The notes under the pieces are model-generated. The model was not told the DNA's origin and ran no database searches. It was given only the letters and a program-made list of their open reading frames with translations. From Hybos culiciformis (Eukaryota > Arthropoda > Insecta > Diptera > Hybotidae): 64,000 nucleotides of DNA. Shown here one piece after another: positions 50,122 to 61,200 of this stretch (its first letter is position 1; each line of letters begins with the position of its first letter). The stretch is from positions 79,805,303 to 79,869,302 of the forward strand of contig OZ023274.1 of assembly GCA_964007475.1 (NCBI GenBank), read 5' to 3'. A program made the translations under genes and the position numbers.

Positions 50122-50923
50122 GTAATTCTAAATTAATATATTGTTTTTAATATAGGCTTTAGAATATAGTTTGATTTAATATTTAAATACCTAATATTTT
50201 GACTTATTTATTGTAGGGAAAGTGTCTGAACTAATAATTTTAAATAATATTTGTAGTTCTGGTTCGTAATTAACCAAGTAATTAAAGTGCTTATAATGGT
50301 AAAAATTCAAAATTTAACATTAACACATTCCTATTAAAAATGTAAATTTTAATTATTGTTATTACTTTAGGCTAGCGACTTCAGAGAAGAATAATTTTTT
50401 GTATTATATAGTTAGATATAAATTGATAAAACTTTGAATATCAGTCAGCCACATACCTAACAGCCAAAATATTTATACAATAACATGGAAAATGATGTTT
50501 TTAGTTGTAAACCTTATAGATTTAAGTATTAATGAAAAACAAAATTCATCTATTAAAAAAAAGACTTGAGAGAATATAACAAATAATTTTACTCTAGAAA
50601 AATTGTAAATTGGTATAAAATTAGATAGTAGTTCAAAAAATAAACTCTTTCAATAATTGAAACAAATTAAATTTACCTTCAATAAACTTGATAAGCTTTA
50701 AAATACGCATAATTTTAGCTTTTTTTTTGAATTTCTGAATATTTTAAAAATATACAAGTATCAATTATTAGTCAATAGGTAGAATGCTTAAATAATTAGG
50801 ATTCTAGATTATTTTTATTGAAAGCGCTTTAATGTTTTTATTTAAATATTTCTTTTTTTCTTGTTAACTTTTAATAATACTAATCTAATATTATTTGATT
50901 TTTTTTTAAATATTTTGATATAG

Positions 50924-51999
50924 AACTTATAAACCTGAAGAAAGTAATACATCATCCATCAGTAACATCACAGCAATTGCAACCTTTGACTACAATTATT
51001 CAGCAACCTCAACATCAACAACATATTCAAGATCAGCATACAAGTATTGTATCAGCAAACCAACAAACTATTAACACCCTGCTTGGATTAAGGGAAGCAA
51101 ATATTCAGCCGCTTCAGCAACAACATACCGTACATCAACAACAACATCAGAAAACCCAAATTATCGCCGGAACATCACGTATTAAATATCCCAGAAAATA
51201 TGCTCACGATCAATCTGGCAATACGGTTCAAATTGTCACAATTCCCGCCGATCATAAGCCTGATCAAACTGCAACTATTGTTAGTTCAGATCAACATGGC
51301 CAAACTACTTTGATTTCAGGTGATAAAAAATTTGAAATCTCCGAAATTGATTTAAATAACACACACGGCTCTATCATAAGTGATTTGGTTAAATATGCTG
51401 AAATTGATGACATTGAATTGCCGGATGGAACTAAAATTGGTATTGGTTTTGCGCCCTCTGAGTTACCAGATCACATTCAACAGCAACAACAGCATCAACA
51501 ACAAACAATGCAGCATCATCAATTACAACATCAGCAAGTTCAAATTCAAACCGATTCCCATTCACCGGCTCAATCACCAGCTCGAAACATTGTTAATTTA
51601 GGTCCAACCAGTGGAAGTATTATTGTAAGTGCTGCTCAGCCGCAACAGCACCATCAAGAGCAAACGGTCAAAAGTTACACAATTTTGACTTCAACACCAA
51701 TGAAACAAGAAACAAACACCACCACAACAACTACATACGAGTTATCCTTGAGTGATTCTTCTTTGACTCAAAGTGAAGAAAATGATAAGCTTTATATTTG
51801 TCGACATTGTGGTAAGAAATATCGATGGAAATCGACCTTAAGGCGACACGAAAATGTTGAATGTGGTGGCAAGGAACCTTGTCATCCATGTCCTTACTGC
51901 ACGTACAAAGCTAAACAGCGGGGTAATCTAGGTGTGCATGTTAGAAAACATCATCCTGAAAAACCACAATTAGAAAGCAAGAGGGGTCGTAAAGTCTAA
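50924..51999 (+). CDS. lola: lola alternative tail T12, exon 2 (paired zinc fingers)
   Basis: The acceptor TATTTTGATATAG ends at 50923. Phase 1 fits T12 exon 1 (and also constant exon 4 directly). With exon 1 the tail is 459 residues, the longest in the window. It opens ELINLKKVIHHPSVTSQQLQ, then a Gln/His-rich region, a more conserved middle (IKYPRKYAHDQSGNTVQIVT, FEISEIDLNN, IDDIELPDGTKIGIGFAPSE), a second Gln/His stretch and the fingers: C2HC (CRHCGKKYRWKSTLRRHENV then EC) and C2H2 (CPYCTYKAKQRGNLGVHVRK then HH). It ends basic (ESKRGRKV). The middle suggests a second conserved functional region besides the fingers. Confidence 0.94.
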
Positions 52000-54900
52000 G
52001 CAAAAAAAGTAAAAATATAATTGACGAATAGATAATTTCGTTTAGAATTAAATTAGCAAACATGCGTGGCAACAAAAAGAAAAAACAAAAAATAATTCAT
52101 AATTATTTAAAAAAAAAAAAAAAAAAAACAAGTAGTAAAATTTTACTTTAGTTGCAAAAGAAACATTTATTTTAGTGTAAATTAGGTGTTTTTTTCGTGT
52201 TAAACATTTCATAGTTATACATATACTATAAGTAAATAATAAAAAAATTTTAATGCATCAAGGAAAACCTGTAAAAAAAAGGAATTAAACTGGATCACAA
52301 AAACAGGTTTATTATAATTTTTTTGTATAATAAACTAAATTCAACCGAATGTCCTTCTTGGCAGTAACACTTTAATTGGTTATGCATTAGAGTTATCATT
52401 ATATAGAATGGCTGGTCATAATCAATTTATACAACTTTTTAATCCATTTTGCTTAAATTAAATCAAAGTGATTAAATCTTTATGACTTAAATAATTTTTG
52501 TTCATTTAATTATGACATTATGTATATTTGTTTAAAAAATTATAACTTACATGAGGTTTCGATTTTGTTCAACCATATGAAAAGCAAAAAGAATTAACGG
52601 TCTATATTTTATATTTGCTATATCGAATGTTAAAAAAATATATATGTATTAATTTATAGAAAAATTACATAAAGTTTTTACCTGAATGAAATTGAAATGG
52701 CAAAAGAAACTATTAAAATTCAAATATTAAAACATAAATTTTTTTGTGAAGCAAACAAATTGGAATCGTTATTTTTAAACAATTTTTGTTTAAAAATAAC
52801 CACACTGAAAATACAGAATCATGTTTTATGAGATAAATTTTAGACTAAATTGTTGCAAATTAAAGCAAACTTACATTAACACTCTTAAAGGCTCAATACA
52901 ATCGAACATTATTTCATTATTTCACTTCAAGGTTTAAAAACTTGTCGTTTAGAAAAAGTTATTTATCATAAAAATAGATCAAATTACATTTTTTTCTTTT
53001 TTGATCTTATTGATTTTTTCTAATAATTTTTGGTATTAGAATCTATTTTTTCAGATGACACAGAAATAAATAATAAATAAAGGAAATTAAAACGGCTGGA
53101 CTGAAGAAAAATTTATATTGAACTGAAAAAAATTTTTGTTATTCATTTTAATTTTTTTATTTTATTTGTTTTCAATATCTTTATATTATAATTGGGGGCG
53201 CAATGCAAAAATTATTTTTGAAAAATATTTAATATTTGTTTATTTTCTATATAATTTTATTATTAAATATAAATTGTTTGTTTTTTTTTTTTTGCTATAT
53301 TATATAATTTTATTAATTCCTATAAATATAATTTAGCAATAAGGGTTTGTGTTATTAAAATGAAAACAATAATTTTTTGAAAAAATAATTGTTATAATAA
53401 TAATATCACAATTAGAATTTTTTTCATTAATTTAAAAAAAAAAAATTGCTTCAAGGAAATTCTTATTCAAAAATATTAAAATAATATACTTTTTTTGCGA
53501 TCTAATTCAAGCTAATCGAACTTACTTAACTTTTTAAAATACCCACTTAAAAAAAAATTCTCTCAAAAGTATAATTTCTGTGGAAAAAATTCAAAAGTAT
53601 TTTTTCAGAGACGAACATAGGTATAGTTTTCCGTAATGTACATTGTTTTTTGAAGGAATAATTTTTTTTTATTTATAAAAAATAAAAAAAATAAATCAAT
53701 ATTATTTAAGACTTACCACCCATTTATACTGGATGTTTTCGAAGATTAAAATGAAGATTTTTTTTAGAATGTGTATGTTTAAAATTGTGTAAAAAGAAAA
53801 ATTTACACAAATTTTCACATACGCCGCAATCAAAAAAAATCCTTATTTTATTTAATCAGTACAAATGGGGGGTTATTGTCCAATTTTTTTTTAGACAATG
53901 CGAAAATTCGAACTTTGTTTTATGAATTTATTAAATTGAAATATTCTTTTAAAATTTTACTAAGACTAAAATTATATTTTATTTTATATTACAAAAATTT
54001 ATATTATACATAAATATAAAAAATATATATAAAATTATTTTTTTATATTTTTTGTTGTTTAATATTATTATTTTCGTTAAATTTTTATTTTAAACAAAAT
54101 AATTGAAATAATAGTAACTCAGTAAAACAGAATTAATTATATAAAAATTTATTTAGTAATTTGCGAAAATTTTCTGAAAATTTCTGAGAAAATAAAAATT
54201 ATTAAACCTTTTTTATGGTAGTTTGTAATGAATAAATTTTTTATATTTTATGAAAATATTGAACAAATATAAAAAAAAAAAAAAATTTACTGTTGCAAAA
54301 AAAATATTTTAATTTTAAAGATTAAGGCAAACTTTTTGAAGAGGCTTAAAAACTAGCCTTAAATATTGAGATAGCAATAAACGTTTTGTTGATAAATTTG
54401 CAACTTATATTGAAATATAATATGAATTTTGTACAAAAACAACTTTAGTGAAACTAATTTAATTGCAAAAAAAAAACTTTTTTATTAAATGTTATCTCTA
54501 TCGTTTCCAATAAACTGAGTTGCAATGCCACTGTAACTAAAGAAAACAAATTTATTATTATTGGTATTATTCTCAGTTTAAGTAAATTGGAACCAAGATA
54601 GCGTTTATTGCTTTTAATACGTATTTTTCTGTATAGAAATAGATTGCACAATTTTTTAGAAAAGGGATTTAAAACATTAAATTTTTAATAATATTTTCTT
54701 AAATTTCAGTGTTTACATTTAATTTCGAAATCAAGTTTGTATGTAATTCATGATATCTGTAAGCGATCGTAATTTACGGCTTTTCATATTTTGGAAAAAA
54801 TTACTTTTTTGAAAAATTCTAAAATTCTTTTCTTTTTTTTTAAACCTTTTTCTGTGAAAGTGCGCCAGTTTTATCTTATATTCAAATTTTAAATAAAATA

Positions 54901-56070
54901 AAATTAAAATTCTTGTACAAAATACTTATATAAATTTTTAAAAGAATAGTATGTCCAAAAATAACATATTTTTTAAAGAAAAAAATATATAATAATCGTC
55001 AAAATTTATTACAACAATATTTCAAAATTAAATTATAAATTATTTTCACTTAATAAATAATGTTAAATAAATAAATTATGTACGTTAAAAAAAGCCAAAA
55101 TGAAAAAAAAAATCAAATTAATAAAAAAATAGTAAATTTGATCTTTGTCTTATGTATATTTTAAATGTTTATGTATAGGTTCAGATTTTTTTTTTATTTT
55201 TAAGTAAAATTATATATAAAAAAAAGTATAAAATAATGTCATTTTATTCATATACACAAAAAAATATTTGGAAAAATAAACAAAAACAGCAAAAAAACTT
55301 GTTTTATTAACAAAAATATATTATAAATAAATCCGATATCCCGAAACCCATTTTTCCCTAAGAAATCATGATTTTTGTAGAAACATAAATTTTTGTTTTT
55401 TTTTTTATTATTTTTACTAATATATTTTTTTTCTTTTAGGGTTCAAGGCTAAAAATTGAAACAACAAATTATAGTAAAGAAGCTCATTAGTAATGTTCAT
55501 CAAAATAACATAATCGCAAGTGACGGAAAAAAATATAGAAATTCGGAAGTTTCTCATTAAAAAAATAATACAAAAACAGGTATCTATATAAAAATTTAGA
55601 TTAGAAATATTCTTCGGTGCCACCAGTGTATAAATTTTATAATATGACAGAACCAAATTATTAATTATTAATATTGAAATAAACATAAATAGAAATTATT
55701 CTTAAAAAATTCTATTAAAATCTAATAATATTATAATATTTGATACATAATATTTGAGGATATCTGATTAGTTAAATTGATTTTTGAACGCAGCATTGTA
55801 ATAATTTTAAATAGCTATCCAACACAATTTAACCAAATGGATAAAGATTTAAAAAAATCTAACAAGTACATAACATATCAGTCTGTTAGGAGAATCGAAT
55901 TGAACATGGTATGAATACTCAATTAACAATGGTAGACCCAGGATTAAAATAACTATTACATCAGTATTAATTTTAGTTGCTTAGTTTTAAACTAAAAGTA
56001 GAAAAAAAAATCTTTTATTTGATTTTCTTTTTTTCATATTTTCTTCCAAATTAATCTATTCTCTTTTTAG
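52000..56070. other. lola: T12 3' UTR and intron
   Basis: AT-rich DNA. An acceptor-like site at 55439 is followed by a frame with GSRLKIETT, but only in phase 0, so it does not fit constant exon 4. No finger motif found on either strand. Confidence 0.55.
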
Positions 56071-56108
56071 GTCATCGCTTGGCTGATTGTGTTTTGAAAT
56101 TTTATTGA
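56071..56108 (+). CDS. lola: Candidate finger-less lola tail (GHRLADCVLKFY)
   Basis: A long pyrimidine-rich tract ends CTCTTTTTAG at 56070. In phase 1 the frame reads GHRLADCVLKFY then TGA. The coding stretch is clearly richer in GC than its surroundings. The frame is short and chance is not excluded. Confidence 0.3.
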
Positions 56109-56160
56109 AGAAGAAAAACGTATAACACTGAATTACTTAATATTTATCTGTTTTCTTTTA

Positions 56161-56204
56161 ATTTATAAAATTATTTGAGATAATTTATAAAATTATTTGA
56201 GATA
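56161..56204. repeat. 22-bp tandem duplication
   Basis: Two adjacent copies of ATTTATAAAATTATTTGAGA plus TA, followed by the first bases of a third. Confidence 0.8.
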
Positions 56205-57383
56205 ATTTATTAAGTACGAGTATTTTTTTTTCAATTTTATGTGTTAAATTATTATTATTTTTTAATATACACATTTTAATTTAATAATATAATTAATACG
56301 ATTATTTGTGTGTTTCAGTAAATAAATGTAGTAATTTTTTTTCATTTGAAAATTAAAAAAAAAAAATATTTTTGTTTCAAAATTTATTTTGATTTAATAA
56401 AATTTAAAATTATTTGATTTTTAATAAATAAAATTAAAAAACAAATATTTTTTACGATATTGCAAAATAAAAATTTTTATAAAAAAATTCTTAAAATTGG
56501 TTTATTACTACTTTTGTTTTCTTTTTTTTTATTATTATTTATTTTATAACTATTTTTCTTTTGGGAATGTTTGATTAAATTATCATTATATTTATTTATT
56601 GTATTAAAATTTGTTTAAAATTATTAATTTTAATTTTTTCATTTATTTTTCATCTATTATTGCTTATATTTTACATTAATTTATGTTTTGGATTTGAACA
56701 GAGATATTATAATTTTATATCATATGATATTGTGATAATTGATTTCAAAAGGCAATAAAAATTATTTTAAAACCATTGCTTAGTAATAAATATACATAAA
56801 AGATGTTATAAAGAACTAATTGTTTATAAGCTCTTACTTTTTCATGATATAATTTTTATAGCGTCCGAATTATTTTTTAATTCACTATATTTGAATGATT
56901 TTTACAAAAAAAAATACTCTATTGCTCTTTTTCATTCAAATAATTTCAAAACCGAATATATAGATAATAATGTTTCATTCAAATTTTCATTATCATAAAT
57001 TTTTAAATTATTAATTTTGAGAAATTGGCTAATTTTTTTTTATTTGTTAATATAATTATATAATTACATTTATTTTAATGAAAATGATTTTTTGCTTTTT
57101 GTTTTGTAAACTGAAATATACTGAATAGTTAAATTATCGACTTGTCGTCAAAAAATATTACTTAAAAATAAATTATTAAACTATTTAGTATAATTTAGAA
57201 TTAGAAAATTTTTTTATAAAATTTATTTAATTTTATGTTTTCAACACATTTTATCAAATTTTAATTTCTTTTCTTTATTTGCATATTTATTAAATACAAC
57301 CCAAAATTATACGTTTTATGTAAAATTATTAAAAACACAAAAACACAAACATCGCAATCAATTGGATAATACGTATATTGCAG
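56205..57383. other. lola: Intron before T13
   Basis: AT-rich non-coding DNA; nothing recognised. Confidence 0.55.
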
Positions 57384-58213
57384 AAGCTGAAGATTTGAGT
57401 ATAACAAGAATAGCGGGCTTAACTTGGAGTGAATGGAACGCTCGATTAGCAACGATGCCATTGGTTACACAATTACGTGAAGGTGCTCAACCATTAGTAT
57501 TTCCAACAGATTTATCTGTTAAATTAGAAAAAAATTCTTCTAATTGTTTATCAGGTGCGAATTCGTCTTCATCAGCGGCATCTAGTGTACATGATGGTCG
57601 AAAATCCCCACCAAATATTATGTTCTCATCTCCAAATGGTGCCAGTACTCCAAGTGGTAACACTAGCAGTGGTAACAATCCAGCAGGAAGCGGTAATAGC
57701 GCTATAATTGGTGGACGTGGAAGCTTAGGTGATATTGAATGTGATGTAACACCACTATCAACCAACAAATATGATGCTAGTAATAATAATACACCATCTC
57801 AGCAGGGAAATAACAATAGCAATAATAGTTTGGCAGCTGCAGCAGCATCCGCTGGCTTATGTGGTTTAAGTTTATTTAATGCATTAGGTGCTACTTTAGG
57901 TGCACCAAGTTTAGGTAGCGCATTAGTAGGTGTTAATAATTCATCGAATAATGGTAACTATTCAGGGGAAGGGGGACATCCTTGTCCAGAATGTGGTCGG
58001 GTGTATAAATTAAAGTCATCCTTACGTAATCATCAAAAATGGGAATGTGGCAAAGAACCACAATTTCAATGTCCATATTGCGTATATCGTGCCAAACAAA
58101 AAATGCACATTGGTAGACACATGGAACGTATGCATAAAGAGAAATATAAACAGTTCGATGAAAAAGTGTTCCAAAGTGCCGAAGAAGCAGCTGCAGCCTT
58201 TCATAGTTTCTGA
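57384..58213 (+). CDS. lola: lola alternative tail T13 (paired zinc fingers)
   Basis: The acceptor is ACGTATATTGCAG (to 57383). The open frame extends 21 nt further upstream, but the AG and phase fix the start at G|AA. It reads EAEDLSITRIAGLTWSEWNA then RLATMPLVTQLREGAQPLVF, a conserved-looking leader. A Ser/Asn/Gly-rich middle and an Ala/Gly/Leu patch follow. The C2HC finger (CPECGRVYKLKSSLRNHQKW then EC) and C2H2 finger (CPYCVYRAKQKMHIGRHMER then MH) come next, and it ends with EAAAAFHSF. The tail is 276 residues. This finger pair (KLKSSLRNHQKWEC ... RAKQKMHIGRHMERMH) is one of the most familiar and conserved Lola pairs. VKLE at 57518-57529 is a possible sumoylation site. Minus-strand frames here are shadows. 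Confidence 0.96.
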
Positions 58214-61200
58214 AATAAACCTATTTATAAAAATTTTCTTTCAATTACGAAATCCAACCTTTTATTTTCGCATTAATATTGAAGAATTTTTATTTTATTT
58301 TATAAATGCAAAAATGTTTTGAATTTGAATTTGTCTATCCTCTTTTTATATGACTTCCAGGCTAAACTTACAGCAAAATATTTAAAATTTTATTAAGTAC
58401 CTATCTATAAATATATTCTTCAATTTTTTATTAATTATAACAAAGTTTAATAAAATTGAAAAATTGATTTAATCATTTTTAAGGCTTAAACATAAAAAAG
58501 GTCGTAAAATTATAAAATTATCAAAGAAACATTTTTTGATTTTGCCTTTGTTTCACTAATCCTATTTTTAATTTTTTTCCTGTTACATAATATTCATAGA
58601 AAAATCTTCCTTTAACAACGAAAAGCATTTACGTAAGTTTATTTTGTTCAAAAAAAAATATATAGTTTATATATAAATATTTAAGGACATATATTAAAAA
58701 ATATTCCAACAAAATGTGCCAAAATAAATTTTTTTGTACATAGTTCATCCCTTAAGTATTTAATTTTAAGTTTAAAAAGGCTCATATACCTAAATTTAAA
58801 GTTTTAGTAAATAATTTATTAAGTAAAAACATTTTTTAATACATACATTTATTTGAGACATTAATTATAATTTTTTATAAATCAATATAACGCAGAAATA
58901 TGAAACGTTAATCAGATTTTAACATTCTGAGTCTGGAAGATATTTCACATTATTTAATCAAAAAGTTGGTCAATGATTTCATAATGTTTTCATATCAAAA
59001 AAAAATTTTTTTCTTTGGCACGATTTAAACGCAAAATGAATGGACAAACTGCATACACTCCAAAAATAAATAATTTCTTCGTGATATAATATTATTTCAT
59101 ATAATTTCCAATTTTCGTTATAGAATTAAAAATTTTAGACAGTAAACTAAATTTGTTTACACCAATATAAATAAAATAAAAGTCCCATAAAAAAGAAAAA
59201 TTACTAATCCGTATCACAGTTGAAGATATTTATAAATATCAATCACTTGAATGATACAAACATTTTTTTTTAATATACGTCTTAATCTAAAAAATTATCA
59301 GTACAAGGAATAAATGATGATTTCAATTAAAAAAAAATATATAACACTTTTTTTTAATTATCTACAAATTGGTGTTTTAATATAACGGAAAATCGAGTGT
59401 TTGGATATTAAAAAAAATACGAATTTTTGTGATATAGTACAAAATTGAAATTTAATTAAAGACAATATTATTTTAGCTGAATCATAATTTTTGGTCCAAT
59501 TCTTGAAAATTGGAACAATTTGAATCCAAATGTAAATATTTTTTTAATAATAGCTAAAAAATGAAAAATTCTTTCCTGAAAAAATAATCAGTTATAAAAT
59601 TAACAAATAATGTAAAAAAAATGATTCATTAAAGCACTCGAAAATTAAATCGAATCAACAAATTAGATTTATAATGGATTCAAATTGAACCTTATTAAAA
59701 TCCTATTATAAAATGATTTATTGATGTTAGGAATTTTTTACATGATATTTCATGTATTACAAGTTTTTTTTATGGAATAATTGAAGACCCAAATAAATGA
59801 AGGCGATATGTAATTCAAATAATCTTTAACATGCAAGAGCGCTTAGAAAAGCTTGTTTATTTTTCGGTAACACAAAGAAATTTTATATTAATAAGGACTA
59901 AGTAACATATAGTGGAAACAATTTTTTCTGTAGATATATCACCTTCATCACTTACTAACTTGTAAGAACTTTTTTGGGTGTTTATTTTTTTTTTTTTTGA
60001 CAATTGCTCTAAAATCTTCATTTGTGAAAAGCAAACATTTTTAAAACATCCGCCTTCTAACATTCGGATCTTCAATTATAACAATTCATTTTTTTAATAA
60101 TTGTCAAAACCATTTAAGTGCTTCAAATTGATTTTTTTTTTTACTTATTGTGTCGTGTCTCTCTATGAATCTTCATTGAAACTCTTGATGTTTTATTTTC
60201 GTATTAACTTAATATTATGTAAATGAAAAAAAAATTATTGTAAACTGAAAGCAATTAGATTTGATATTAACAGAGGAAAATCCCCTTAAATTATAAATTT
60301 ACACATAATACTTTTTTTTTAATTCTTTAAGCTTTAAAAGACAAGAAAAAACTGAGGCATATTGCGTTTAGATTTTATTTCGATAAATTCTATAATTTCT
60401 ATTTACGATATATGAAATTATTTTAAAAATTATTAAGTAAAATAAAATAATAAATAAAAAGCCATTTGTTATCGCATCACGATAAAAAAGAATTGAAAAA
60501 TAATTTTGTTACCGTTATTATTAATTTTTATTTTATTTTAGATATTTTTAAGTTAGTTATTTAATTTTAAAAGACAAAAAAATCGAAAAAAAAAAATTTG
60601 ATTTCATTATTGAACGTTTACACCATTTTCATTACCAACTGTTGTTTAGTTAACAACAGCCGCAAGTCGAATAAGTGTTAAGATTGCAAATCAAGAAATC
60701 TTACTATATTATCTTATCGAAATCTTTTATGACGACAATTTTAGTACCAACATTCTACAAAATTGTTTATGTGCATTTGGAATCAAATTCGTGAAAAAAA
60801 AGTGTTTACATCTAGAATTTATTAATCAACAGTTTACCTCAGCACTTTTTCAAAATTAAATTTAAATATGAAGCTTTTTTTTTATAATATTTTTTGATTT
60901 TTAATTTTAGTATTTTATATAAAAAAAAAAATAAAAAAACGAAATTATTACAATTATTTTATAATTAATATTTTTTTTCAAAAAGTGCCTTTTAATATTT
61001 AAATTTGCTTGAGGAATGAAATTGTATTTTAGAAATATATAATTACATATTTAGAAATTATAATATAACATACCTACTGTATATTAAGGAAAATATTATA
61101 TAAGTATAAGCTATTTTTTTTTTCATTTAGGATTAAAAGTTTTTAAATGAAGTCAAGCACTGAAAACCATTATACAGTACTTTTTAGTAGAGTTTATTTC

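Noticed and set aside
51380..51601. Second + strand open frame inside T12 exon 2
   Set aside because: Out-of-frame shadow of the finger-coding exon.
55440..55490. Strong acceptor followed by GSRLKIETTNYSKEAH
   Set aside because: Attractive because of its LKIE motif, but it is open only in phase 0, which does not match constant exon 4; in phase 1 it stops after six residues.
57487..57768. Minus-strand 93-codon open frame
   Set aside because: Antisense shadow of T13 with Leu/Pro-rich composition; no independent signals.
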